Shown one piece after another: positions 16,045-23,746 of a stretch of 33,232 bases of DNA (position 1 is the stretch's first letter; the number at the start of each line of letters is the position of its first letter). Source of the DNA: Gammaproteobacteria bacterium. Its GTDB lineage: Bacteria; Pseudomonadota; Gammaproteobacteria; JAADHS01. A program made the translations under genes and the position numbers. Where the stretch lies: the NCBI GenBank assembly GCA_013151745.1, contig JAADHS010000158.1, forward strand, positions 1 through 33,232, given 5' to 3'. The notes under the pieces are model-generated. The model ran no database searches, had not been told where the DNA came from, and saw only the letters and a list, made by a program, of their open reading frames with translations.

Positions 16045-16947
16045 TCAGGTTTGTTTTACCGGTGCTTCGTTGAGTTTGTTACGCTGAAGCACCATTGTCA
16101 CCATCACTGAACTTAATATACCTGGAATGATAGCAATGGGTATAGAGACACCATCAATCAGGAGTAATAACAGGGCGACGAATGCGGGGTTTAGGTAAAT
16201 GTATGCATTTACTCGACTTGGACCCAGTGCAACTGTCGTGACTTGATAGAGATACACCGTGGCAAGGGTTGCCCCAATGATGAGGTATGCCATATGTAAA
16301 ACAGAATCACCTTGTATCATCTCCCATTGCAGTGACTGGCCTGTGATGAGCAATGCAAGCACCATCCAGAATGAGCCGCCAATAAGTGTGCAAAATACTA
16401 AAACAATCATGTCATCATTTCGGTATAGCAGTTTCATGGCGACGGAGTAAGAACACATAAAAAAGATGGCCGCCATGAATATAAAATCCCCTTTGTTTAG
16501 AGAAAATGAAAGCAACAACGTCAGCTGGCCGCCAAAAATAACCCAGGTCGTGCCCATTATCCCGAGTAAATAGGCTATGATTTGTCTACTGGAAATGCTT
16601 TCTCGGAAGGCAATAATACATAACAGTGCGGTGACCAGTGGGACTAACGTAAATAACGTACCTGTATTTAATGCGGTTGTGGTGTTGAGTGATTCAAAAA
16701 AGCCAATAAAAAAAGCAGCGTAAAAAAAGCTTATGATGATGGCTCTTGGCAAGGTAGATAATACTTTTTTTCGCCACTTGGGGTTATAAAGAATAACAGG
16801 CAACAGTAACAGGGATGCACCGGCAAAGCGTAGCAGTGTTAAAGAAAATGGATTTACTATTCCTGCAAGTTTTTCTGATGCTAAAAATGATCCTGCTACT
16901 AGTGCAGTTGCAAGCAACACTAAAAAGTGATGTTTAATATTTATCAA
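16045..16947 (-). CDS. DMT-superfamily (EamA) transporter
   Basis: The protein (300 aa) has ten predicted membrane segments in two EamA repeats, the classic drug/metabolite-transporter layout. The first repeat runs from VLLATALVAGSFLASEKLAG with LTLLRFAGASLLLLPV to GTLFTLVPLVTALLCIIAFRESIS. The second ends with SRVNAYIYLNPAFVALLLLLIDG. The start is a TTG at 16947, the only initiator close to the first helix; a GTG a few codons in (before LLATAL) is possible. It follows the nitroreductase by 6 bp and is the last gene of a VOC-nitroreductase-DMT operon, which suggests export of a small molecule handled by the two enzymes. The substrate is unknown. Confidence 0.88.
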   Translation of the reverse strand: MINIKHHFLVLLATALVAGSFLASEKLAGIVNPFSLTLLRFAGASLLLLPVILYNPKWRKKVLSTLPRAIIISFFYAAFFIGFFESLNTTTALNTGTLFTLVPLVTALLCIIAFRESISSRQIIAYLLGIMGTTWVIFGGQLTLLLSFSLNKGDFIFMAAIFFMCSYSVAMKLLYRNDDMIVLVFCTLIGGSFWMVLALLITGQSLQWEMIQGDSVLHMAYLIIGATLATVYLYQVTTVALGPSRVNAYIYLNPAFVALLLLLIDGVSIPIAIIPGILSSVMVTMVLQRNKLNEAPVKQT

Positions 16948-16953
16948 TTTATT

Positions 16954-17562
16954 TTATTGCTCAAAACCATTCTTGACGACCACCTCTTCAAGATGGAGCT
17001 GTCCTGCTCTTGGCCACGTTTCTTTTGTGCTTTTTCCAACCGTCACAAACATGGTAATGATATGGTCGTCTGGAAGCTGAATCAGCTCTGCAACCTTTTC
17101 AAAATCAAAGCCGTCCATGGGACAGGAGTCATATCCGAATGACTTTGCAGCAAGCATTATCGTTTGCGCCGCAATGCCGCATGAACGCATGGCTTCGTCT
17201 CTTTGCACTTGCTCCTTATTTCGATAATAATTATCGATGGCGGGAAGCATAAACTCGCGAACTTCTTTGGGCGCATCTGCCCAATAACGCCCGGGCTCTT
17301 TTTCCCACGCCTTTAGGTCAGCGCAAAGAATGATAAACAGAGAGGCATCGGTCACCTGGGCTTGGTCGAAGGAGGCAGCTCTGATCTTTCGCCTCAAGTC
17401 AGGGTTGTTCACTATAATAAAGCGCCAGTTTTGAATATTAAAAGCGGTGGGTGACAGTATGGCTAGTGACAATATCTCGTTGATTTCTTCCTTTCCCATG
17501 CTGTGGTTTGCATCAAAATGTTTGACAGATCGACGTGAATGTATCGCTGCTATTGTTTTCAT
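16954..17562 (-). CDS. Nitroreductase-family FMN oxidoreductase
   Basis: The protein (202 aa) has the nitroreductase FMN-binding opening HSRRSVKHF, the helix LSLAILSPTAFNIQNWRFIIV (SPTAFN.Q.W motif), and the C-terminal block IAAQTIMLAAKSFGYDSCPMDGFD that lines the flavin and dimer interface. This is typical of homodimeric NAD(P)H-dependent nitro- or quinone reductases. The start has GAGGGG at good spacing. It lies 23 bp after the VOC gene, with the transporter 6 bp downstream. The true electron acceptor cannot be read from sequence; an electrophile-detoxification role fits the operon. Confidence 0.9.
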   Translation of the reverse strand: MKTIAAIHSRRSVKHFDANHSMGKEEINEILSLAILSPTAFNIQNWRFIIVNNPDLRRKIRAASFDQAQVTDASLFIILCADLKAWEKEPGRYWADAPKEVREFMLPAIDNYYRNKEQVQRDEAMRSCGIAAQTIMLAAKSFGYDSCPMDGFDFEKVAELIQLPDDHIITMFVTVGKSTKETWPRAGQLHLEEVVVKNGFEQ

Positions 17563-17585
17563 AATTTCCCCTCTACAGGTATATT

Positions 17586-17984
17586 TTACGCCTTGGCGTT
17601 TTGAGTAAATTCAATCACGTTATAATCCGGGTCGCGTACAAACAGCGATGTTTTGCCATTACCAAACGTCACTGGTCCTTCAGTAATCGTAATCCCGTGC
17701 GTCTCAAAAAATCTCTGTGCTTCATCAATCGAGTCGACGTGAAGCGCGTAATGAGTATAGCCCGTATATTTTTCCGAAACATCCATTAGCACATTTTTAA
17801 TGTCTGAATTGTTGTTAGCGCTATTCAGAAAATTGACTGTTATCCCGCAGGGGTGACTAAGCGCAATCACACGCTCTTTCAAATCTTCCCTGATAGGTGT
17901 GAACCCTAGCTGCGCATAAAAGTGTTTGGCTCGTTCAAAATCAGTGACTCGAATCCCTATGTGGTCGATCTTGTTGATATTCAT
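17586..17984 (-). CDS. VOC-family (glyoxalase/dioxygenase-like) protein
   Basis: The protein (132 aa) is a vicinal-oxygen-chelate fold with two beta-alpha-beta-beta-beta modules: IDHIGIRVTDFERAKHFYAQLGF and YTHYALHVDSIDEAQRFFETHG. Likely metal ligands are His8, the His in YALHVD and the Glu in YNVIEFTQ near the end. The DPDYNVIEF terminus is typical of glyoxalase/fosfomycin-resistance/dioxygenase relatives. AAGGA lies 6 bp before the ATG at 17984; the open frame to 18020 is rejected. It is the first gene of the three-gene operon opposite the LysR regulator. Confidence 0.88.
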   Translation of the reverse strand: MNINKIDHIGIRVTDFERAKHFYAQLGFTPIREDLKERVIALSHPCGITVNFLNSANNNSDIKNVLMDVSEKYTGYTHYALHVDSIDEAQRFFETHGITITEGPVTFGNGKTSLFVRDPDYNVIEFTQNAKA

Positions 17985-18071
17985 TTGCGTTCCTTTATGG
18001 CGAAAATAACAGAGAGACAAATCTTAGCTTGCTTCGACTTGACTGACAATCCAGATAAATAGAGAATAACT

Positions 18072-18088
18072 GTTGAAAATTTCTCAAC
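18072..18088. promoter_or_regulatory. LysR-type box in divergent promoter region
   Basis: gttgaaaatttctcaac is a near-perfect 17-bp palindrome containing T-N11-A, the LysR-family consensus. It lies in the 118-bp gap between the VOC operon start and the lysR start, 15 bp before the latter. Control of both directions is inferred. Confidence 0.55.
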
Positions 18089-18102
18089 AGTGAGTGCGGG
18101 AT

Positions 18103-18987
18103 ATGGATGGGTTTAATGCAATTCCAGTATTTGTCGCCGTGGTGGAAAGCGGCGGCTTTTCATCAGCCGCGCGCAAGCTGAATATTTCAAAGTCTGCGGT
18201 GAGTAAACGCATTACTCAACTGGAGGACAAACTCGGGGTCCGGCTGTTATATCGCACCACGCGGCAATTGAGTCTTACCGAAGCGGGGGAGCACTACTAT
18301 GAAAATGCAGTGAAAGCGCTGGCTTATGCCAATGAAGCGGAAGACTCTGTTACGCAACAACAGGCCACGCCTCAGGGCCGTTTACGCATTAATGTGCCAA
18401 TGTCGTTTGGGCGATTGCATATCGCACCACTCATTCCTCCGTTTCTCGAACGATATCCGAATATCCATATCGACATGGTGATGGATGACCGTGTTGTGGA
18501 TCTGGTGGAAAGCGGTTTTGATCTCGCTATTCGAGGCGGTGATCTGTCGGACTCAAGCTTAATTTCCCGTAAACTTATGCCCCTGCGCCTCGTATTGTGT
18601 GCCTCCCCCGACTATTTTGCGCAACATAACATGCCGCAAACCCCGGCCGACTTAATCGACCACAACTGCCTGCTTTTTTCCTACTCTGTAAGTCAATGGG
18701 ATTTTACAAAGCAGGGTAAAATAGAGCGTGTGCGGGTTTCGGGCAATTACCAGGCCAACAATAGTGAAGCCTTGCGTGAGGCGTTACTTCAAGGGACAGG
18801 GATCACTCGGATTCCAACATTCGTCGTCAGGTCAGATATCGCCGCTGGGAGACTTAACGTCGTACTCGGTGAGTATCAGATGCCAATCAAAGCGTTTTAC
18901 GCGTTGTTTCCAAAGCGCCAACACCTACCAGCCAAGGTGAGGGTATTTATCGATTATATAGTTGAGTGCTTAGGAATGGATACTTGA
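18103..18987 (+). CDS. LysR-family transcriptional regulator
   Basis: The protein (294 aa from the ATG at 18103; a GTG at 18094 adds three residues) has an N-terminal winged HTH, VFVAVVESGGFSSAARKLNISKSAVSKRITQLEDKLGVRLLYRTTRQLSLTEAG. A periplasmic-binding-protein-like effector domain (about 92-290) follows, with LRINVPMSFGRLHIAPLIPPFLERYPNIHIDM and IRGGDLSDSSLISRKLMPLRLVLCASPDYF. This is the common LTTR subgroup that often controls adjacent oxidoreductase or transporter genes. It is divergent from the VOC-nitroreductase-DMT operon with a LysR box between, so these are the likely targets. Confidence 0.93.
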   Translation: MDGFNAIPVFVAVVESGGFSSAARKLNISKSAVSKRITQLEDKLGVRLLYRTTRQLSLTEAGEHYYENAVKALAYANEAEDSVTQQQATPQGRLRINVPMSFGRLHIAPLIPPFLERYPNIHIDMVMDDRVVDLVESGFDLAIRGGDLSDSSLISRKLMPLRLVLCASPDYFAQHNMPQTPADLIDHNCLLFSYSVSQWDFTKQGKIERVRVSGNYQANNSEALREALLQGTGITRIPTFVVRSDIAAGRLNVVLGEYQMPIKAFYALFPKRQHLPAKVRVFIDYIVECLGMDT

Positions 18988-19020
18988 TGTGGCTTTCGTA
19001 GATGAACGTGAAATATTATC

Positions 19021-19201
19021 TATACCCGTGGCGTTATGAATTTAGGTGTTTTCACGCGCATCTGTACCTCATTTTCAGCTTTTCCTCAATCAAAAAAACT
19101 CGACTTAGCCCGCTAGGTCTGCGTTTTTTCTCAATCAGAAAAACCGAATCTAAGGCACAGCTACACACGCTAACACCTAAATTCATAACGCTATGGGTAT
19201 A
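19021..19201. repeat. 181-bp palindromic repeat, copy B (MITE-like)
   Basis: The outer arms are 30-bp inverted repeats with two mismatches: 19021-19050 begins tatacccgtggcgttatga and 19172-19201 is its reverse complement, ending gctatgggtata. A core (19086-19140) matches that of copy A with one indel and a few substitutions. TATC occurs immediately outside both ends (19017-19020 and 19202-19205), a possible target-site duplication. It carries no reading frame. It lies between two convergent genes, so its transcript would form a long hairpin in either direction. Confidence 0.8.
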
Positions 19202-19236
19202 TATCATGGTGCGGGTTGTTTAACTCGAACAAGTTT

Positions 19237-20058
19237 TTAGCGAAAATAGTGTGCGTTGTCGTAGAAATTGGCCTTGTTATTGTCAGAATGCCAGCCAGGC
19301 ATTCCTAAAATAGGGAAGGGATGAAGTTGTTTTGGTGTGGTGATCGTACCATTTATACCGAATTGTTCGGCAACAAGCTCGTCAATGGTGATTAAGCGTT
19401 GCTTGAATGGGCGTAACAGGAGTTCGTCCGGTACGAGCAGTAGCAGCGTTTGTGTGGTCATACCCATATAGGGTGCAACCGTTTTTTCATAAATAGCGTG
19501 GCCGAACGTCAGACATTGTAGTTCTTGTTGCAGTTTATCTCTGTGTTCCCAAAATAAATTTTTCCATTGGTGTGAACGAATCAAGTCTAGTATGGTTTTG
19601 CTGGAGGACACAATGATGGCGCCACATTCGTCAAATAAGGTTAATGCATTTTCTAACGGGCTGCGGTTTTTTTGGTTAGATTGTGATTGTTGCCTTTGTT
19701 TGGCTGCTAAATAATGTTGTTTGTTGAGTCTCTGTTTCGTTTTTGGAAAAAGGCTCCATACTAGAACTTGAAAAAAGTCATGCCAATGGCGTGTTCGAGT
19801 TTGCACTTCTCCTTGTAAGTAGATGCGGGGTTCATACCGGTGTTTGAATAACTGAGGTTTTTCACCTTGAGGTACGAAAGTGATGGGTTTGTTACCTCCC
19901 GATAATACCGTGGTATGAGCGTATTGCAGTAGCTGTTGGTAATCATCCAGCTTTGGCCAGCAATGATGTTTTCGTAGTGCTGCGTCAAAAATGTGTAAGG
20001 GTTCGTATAATGGGGACGTGCTTAGAATGTGTCGATTCCATTGATGTTCTACAGTCAT
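19237..20058 (-). CDS. DUF3025 protein
   Basis: The protein (273 aa) belongs to DUF3025 by its ordered blocks: RTRHWHDFFQVLVWSLFPKTKQRLNKQHY, SPLENALTLFDECGAIIV, LTFGHAIYEKTVAPYMGMTTQTLLLLV, and the ending HPFPILGMPGWHSDN. The family is widespread in Gamma- and Betaproteobacteria and its biochemical role is unknown to me. There is no signal peptide, so it is cytoplasmic. The ATG at 20058 is chosen because the upstream in-frame ATG at 20070 lies inside repeat C. The gene is bracketed by two repeats with nearly the same ends (B beyond its 3' end, C immediately before its 5' end). No strong Shine-Dalgarno is visible. Confidence 0.88.
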   Translation of the reverse strand: MTVEHQWNRHILSTSPLYEPLHIFDAALRKHHCWPKLDDYQQLLQYAHTTVLSGGNKPITFVPQGEKPQLFKHRYEPRIYLQGEVQTRTRHWHDFFQVLVWSLFPKTKQRLNKQHYLAAKQRQQSQSNQKNRSPLENALTLFDECGAIIVSSSKTILDLIRSHQWKNLFWEHRDKLQQELQCLTFGHAIYEKTVAPYMGMTTQTLLLLVPDELLLRPFKQRLITIDELVAEQFGINGTITTPKQLHPFPILGMPGWHSDNNKANFYDNAHYFR

Positions 20059-20061
20059 TTC

Positions 20062-20208
20062 TATACCCATAGCGTTATGAATTTAGGTGTGAAAAATATG
20101 GTAAGGCAGAATGACGACGAATAGCAGGCCTATTGGGAGTTATTCTAACGCTGCCATGGGAAAAACAGGGCGTGTTATTTGCCCTAAATTTATAACGCTA
20201 TGGGTATA
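20062..20208. repeat. 147-bp palindromic repeat, copy C
   Basis: The left arm (20062-20087) begins tatacccatagcgttatga and the right arm (20183-20208) is its near-exact reverse complement. These are the same ends as copy B. The interior differs: it lacks the A/B core and holds a smaller dyad (aatag/ctatt around 20121-20133). The left end lies 3 bp before the DUF3025 start codon, so it supplies the 5' leader of that gene. A 3-bp TTC is found on both flanks, weak as a target duplication. Confidence 0.75.
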
Positions 20209-20261
20209 TTCTATTTCACCAGCTGTTGATGGGGTTGATGATCCGTTTTTTTGACAAGCTA

Positions 20262-20762
20262 TTACGAGGTTTTTTCTGTATTTTCCTCGCTGAGATAACC
20301 CTGTAACGTATTGAGTAATTGTATACAGGCCTCTTGAGAACTTAAGCCTTTTGGTCGCGGTCCATTCGCTTTTAATTGACCTTGTTTAGACCAATAACAG
20401 CGCAAATTACGTCCATTGTCGTTATCCGTACGAATGGTGAGCCCGTGTTGCCAGGGGTGATAGCTGGCAAATATTTCCCCGCCAACATAATAAGTATAAC
20501 CTCGTGCTTTATTGTCCCACATAGCCTGGTGATTTTGACGGAGTGCTTCGCCTGCACCGCGTGCAGGGTTGTAATAGGCTGCATACCATTCAGGGCTTGG
20601 GCCTGTTGAAGAAGGCGCCATCCCATGCGCTACAGTGTTGCTTGGCACTGTAGGTTGAAAAACGGAACATCCAGTCAGCCAGCACAACGCACTGAGAATG
20701 ACTATTTTTTGACCGCAGCCACCCAGGCTGTGGGTGACGTGTCGCTGGTTTGCCTCAGTCAT
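20262..20762 (-). CDS. Hypothetical lipoprotein
   Basis: The protein (166 aa) has an unusually long n-region before a hydrophobic segment and lipobox (IVILSALCWLTGC, Cys at about 32), so it is predicted to be an envelope lipoprotein. The mature part has a Pro/Ser/Thr-rich linker, then an aromatic-rich region (EWYAAYYNPARGAGEALRQ; GYTYYVGGEIFASYHPWQHG), a cysteine in NLRCYWSKQG and an acidic C-terminus. I recognise no family. GGAG lies 9 bp before the ATG. The next upstream gene on this strand is 350 bp away, so it is probably transcribed on its own. Confidence 0.7.
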   Translation of the reverse strand: MTEANQRHVTHSLGGCGQKIVILSALCWLTGCSVFQPTVPSNTVAHGMAPSSTGPSPEWYAAYYNPARGAGEALRQNHQAMWDNKARGYTYYVGGEIFASYHPWQHGLTIRTDNDNGRNLRCYWSKQGQLKANGPRPKGLSSQEACIQLLNTLQGYLSEENTEKTS

Positions 20763-21112
20763 GCTGGCGTTCTCCTCGCTGAAAATTGGCTCTATAGAAA
20801 AGTATACCCTATTCGTGGCATAAAAAATTAGACTCAGACGTTGACACGCAGCAAGTAGAGAGAACTTGCCTAACCAGCTAATATCACAGCATTTGTTGCG
20901 TTAGAATGAGTTGTTGATGTTTCTAAAAAGCTTGCTCGTAGTCGGACAACCTGTTTTCGGGCAGCTCCCCTAGCGTGACGTCATCTGGAATAGCGTCGCT
21001 TGCTGTGAGATCAGAGTGATCCGTTTCAAGGGTGAAGCCCATTGGATCATCGGTTTGGAGCGAACAAGGTAGAGTCAAATTTCAAGCTCACGACAAATGA
21101 AATGACGCTGTA
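20763..21112. other. 350-bp gap between lipoprotein and apaG genes
   Basis: Apart from a possible 39-aa reading frame (20923-21042, minus), no gene, RNA or repeat could be identified. The part near 20780-20830 probably holds the promoter of the lipoprotein gene. The part next to apaG should hold its 3' end signals, but no strong terminator hairpin was seen. Confidence 0.4.
20923..21042 (-). CDS. Possible small acidic protein (39 aa)
   Basis: A minus-strand frame from the ATG at 21042 to the TAG at 20923 encodes 39 residues rich in Asp and Glu (MGFTLETDHSD..., ending RLSDYEQAF). A TTG about 12 codons upstream is the only earlier start before an in-frame stop. The composition is protein-like, unlike the shadow frames around it, but there is no good Shine-Dalgarno. 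It lies downstream of apaG on the same strand and could be its last co-transcribed gene. No family was recognised; chance is a serious alternative. Confidence 0.25.
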   Translation of the reverse strand: MGFTLETDHSDLTASDAIPDDVTLGELPENRLSDYEQAF

Positions 21113-21493
21113 TTAGTGCAAAGTACTGGGCGTAAGTAAATAAAATTCAGGAATATTGGCATCAAAATGAAAGCCATCATCGGCAATCATTTGATAACTG
21201 CCCGTCATTGAACCATTTGGCGTTTTCATTATGGTACCGCTGGTATATTGAAAGCCTTCACCAGGTTTTAAGTGAGGTTGTTCACCGACTACGCCGTCAC
21301 CCTTAATTTCTTGAGTTTCACCAGTTGCATTTTTAATGATCCAATGACGGGTGAGCAGGCGTGCTGGCTTGCGACCATCATTAGTGATGGTGACGGTATA
21401 TGAATAGACATAATGCCCCTGTTCAGGACGTGATTGTTCTTCAATGTAATTGGGCGTTACTTCCACACTGATTTTGTAAGAGTTATTATTCAT
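21113..21493 (-). CDS. apaG: ApaG protein
   Basis: The protein (126 aa, the usual length) is a single fibronectin-III-like ApaG domain: ISVEVTPNYIEEQSRPEQGHYVYSYTVTITNDGRKPARLLTRHWIIKNATGETQEIKGDGVVGEQPHLKPGEGFQYTSGTIMKTPNGSMTGSYQMI. It ends NIPEFYLLTPSTLH, the typical ApaG terminus. ApaG is linked to divalent-cation or diadenosine-tetraphosphate metabolism, often beside apaH and ksgA; here those partners are absent. It is divergent from recQ across a 106-bp gap that contains a tandem repeat. Confidence 0.95.
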   Translation of the reverse strand: MNNNSYKISVEVTPNYIEEQSRPEQGHYVYSYTVTITNDGRKPARLLTRHWIIKNATGETQEIKGDGVVGEQPHLKPGEGFQYTSGTIMKTPNGSMTGSYQMIADDGFHFDANIPEFYLLTPSTLH

Positions 21494-21552
21494 AAAATAC
21501 CGGCATTGTCAGTTCAGACAAGCTTAACAAAAAAATACCGCTATTGTCAGTT
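21494..21552. promoter_or_regulatory. tandem 21-bp direct repeat in apaG-recQ gap
   Basis: aaaataccggcattgtcagt (from 21494) and aaaataccgctattgtcagt (from 21532) agree at 19 of 21 positions over the full repeat, and their starts are 38 bp apart. They fill the divergent gap directly next to the apaG start codon. Paired binding sites or a local duplication are both possible. Confidence 0.55.
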
Positions 21553-21599
21553 TTTCTGAATAAGGTTTGGAGTGTACTTCTTCTCGTGACTGGGGCAAA

Positions 21600-23723
21600 A
21601 TGCGGTTCATGAATGATCAGGCACAGCAACTTCTCAATTCCGTTTTTGGCTACTCCCAGTTTCGTTTTCACCAGCAGCAGGCTATTAATCATGTTATTTC
21701 GGGAGGAGATGCGCTGGTTGTGATGCCAACCGGCGGTGGTAAATCGCTGTGTTACCAAATTCCGGCTTTAATGCATAAAGGAACAGGGGTTATTGTCTCG
21801 CCGCTCATTGCGCTGATGCAGGATCAAGTCAATGCGTTGCGCCAGCTTAACATCAAAGCTGAGTATCTGAATTCCAGCTTGTCTGCTGCGGAAGCATATC
21901 GCGTTGAGCAGGCAATGCTTAACGGCGAGCTTGATATGTTATATATTGCCCCAGAGCGTTTGTTGATGGAGCGTACCCTGAATTTATTGGAACGCGCGCA
22001 ATTGGCGTTATTTGCTATTGATGAAGCGCATTGTGTTTCGCAGTGGGGGCACGATTTTCGACCCGAATATTTACGTTTATCTATTATAAAAAATCGTTTT
22101 CCGGGTGTCCCTTGTATTGCTTTGACCGCCACAGCAGATCCGCCAACGCAACGTGAAATTATAGCTAAACTGGAGCTTGATCACGCCGCCGCTTATATCA
22201 GCGGCTTTGATCGACCTAATATTCAATATCGTATTACCGAAAAAGAAAATGCGAATGCTCAACTATTAAGCTTTTTGCGCAAAGAGCATGTGGGTGATGC
22301 TGGTATCGTTTATTGTTTGTCACGAAAAAAAGTGGAGTCCGTTGCGAACTGGTTGAACCAAAAAGGCATCACCGCGTACCCTTATCATGCGGGCTTGACT
22401 CAAGACGTACGTAAAATAAATCAGCAACGTTTTATTCATGAACGAAGTGTGGTCATGGTGGCGACCGTCGCTTTTGGCATGGGCATTGATAAGCCGGATG
22501 TGCGATTTGTTGCGCACCTGGATATGCCGCGCAGTATTGAGGCTTATTATCAAGAAACGGGGCGAGCGGGTAGAGATGGTCAACCCGCAACCGCCTGGAT
22601 GGTTTATGGCTTGCAAGACATAATTATGTTGCGAAAAATGCTGGATGGCTCTGAAACAGATGAAGAACGTAAGCGTGTAGAGCGCCATAAATTGGAAGCA
22701 ATGCTGGGTTTATGTGACATTATCACGTGTCGCAGACAGGCTCTTTTACTGTATTTTGGTGAACAAACCGGTGAAGCCTGTGGTAATTGTGATACTTGTT
22801 TGCAGCCGGTACAAACCTGGGATGGGACTGAAGCAGCACGGATGGCCTTGTCGGCAGTTTATCGAACGGGGCAGCGTTATGGCGTGAATTACGTAATTGA
22901 TGTGTTATTGGGTAAAAGCAATAAACGGGTGACCGAGCAAGGGCATCAATCCTTGAGCACTTTCGGAATAGGCAAAGCCCATGACGCCGCGCAATGGCGA
23001 ACCATTTTTCGACAACTGATTACCCAAGGGATACTGAGTGTTGATGTTGAAGGCTTTGGTGGCTTGTATTTAAATGATGCGAGTCGACCAGTGTTGCGCG
23101 GCGAGCAATCGTTGCAATTCAGAAAACAAATTGTGCAAGAGCGGCAACGTAAAAAAAGCAAGCAACCTGTTTCGTCTGGCGACGAAGGACTGTGGAACAG
23201 CTTATGCGAATTAAGAAGGAAGATCGCCAGCGAACAAGGCGTGCCTCCTTATGTTATTTTTCATGATGCTACCTTGATGGAAATGGTAGAAAGGCAACCA
23301 CAGACATCATCACAATTTGCCGCTTTATCCGGGGTAGGGCAGCATAAACTGGCTAAATATGCTGATGTGTTTATGGAAAAAATAAAAGAATTTATCAGCG
23401 ATACCCATACAACAACAGGCAGCACCGCTGATGAAACCTTGGTGTTATTAGAGCAGGGGTTATCTGTAGCGGCAATTGCCGCCAGCAGAGCACTTAAAGA
23501 AGAAACAATTTATACCCATTTGGCCGCAGCGATAGAGCAAGGACAGGTTGAGCTTCAGGATGCGGTAGTGATGCCAGAGACGGAGCGGCAGTTAATAGAA
23601 GACGCGATTCTGACACATAGAAGTTCAGCGACTAGTGAACCTTTAAGGCTACGCCCTGTTTATGATGCACTGGGTGGTACGTATGGTTATGGTGTGTTGC
23701 GCTGCGTCGCAGCTTCGTTATAA
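21600..23723 (+). CDS. recQ: ATP-dependent DNA helicase RecQ with C-terminal extension
   Basis: The protein (707 aa; typical RecQ about 610) has all helicase motifs: FRFHQQQAINHVISGGDALVVMPTGGGKSLCYQ, DEAH at 141-144, TATADPPTQREI, GIVYCLSRKKVE, ATVAFGMGIDKPDVRFVAHLDMP and QETGRAGRDG. The RecQ-Ct zinc site (CRRQALLLYFGEQTGEACGNCDTC) and winged helix follow, then an HRDC domain (about 530-600). A further 100 residues hold a helix-turn-helix-like unit (LLEQGLSVAAIAASRALKEETIYTHLAAAIEQGQ, HTH_40 type) and a final YGVLRCVA helix. RecQ unwinds DNA in recombination and replication repair. The ATG at 21600 follows GGGG; 21609 is a close alternative. Confidence 0.95.
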   Translation: MRFMNDQAQQLLNSVFGYSQFRFHQQQAINHVISGGDALVVMPTGGGKSLCYQIPALMHKGTGVIVSPLIALMQDQVNALRQLNIKAEYLNSSLSAAEAYRVEQAMLNGELDMLYIAPERLLMERTLNLLERAQLALFAIDEAHCVSQWGHDFRPEYLRLSIIKNRFPGVPCIALTATADPPTQREIIAKLELDHAAAYISGFDRPNIQYRITEKENANAQLLSFLRKEHVGDAGIVYCLSRKKVESVANWLNQKGITAYPYHAGLTQDVRKINQQRFIHERSVVMVATVAFGMGIDKPDVRFVAHLDMPRSIEAYYQETGRAGRDGQPATAWMVYGLQDIIMLRKMLDGSETDEERKRVERHKLEAMLGLCDIITCRRQALLLYFGEQTGEACGNCDTCLQPVQTWDGTEAARMALSAVYRTGQRYGVNYVIDVLLGKSNKRVTEQGHQSLSTFGIGKAHDAAQWRTIFRQLITQGILSVDVEGFGGLYLNDASRPVLRGEQSLQFRKQIVQERQRKKSKQPVSSGDEGLWNSLCELRRKIASEQGVPPYVIFHDATLMEMVERQPQTSSQFAALSGVGQHKLAKYADVFMEKIKEFISDTHTTTGSTADETLVLLEQGLSVAAIAASRALKEETIYTHLAAAIEQGQVELQDAVVMPETERQLIEDAILTHRSSATSEPLRLRPVYDALGGTYGYGVLRCVAASL

Positions 23724-23746
23724 ATTAAAAGAGGTGAAAAATTAAA

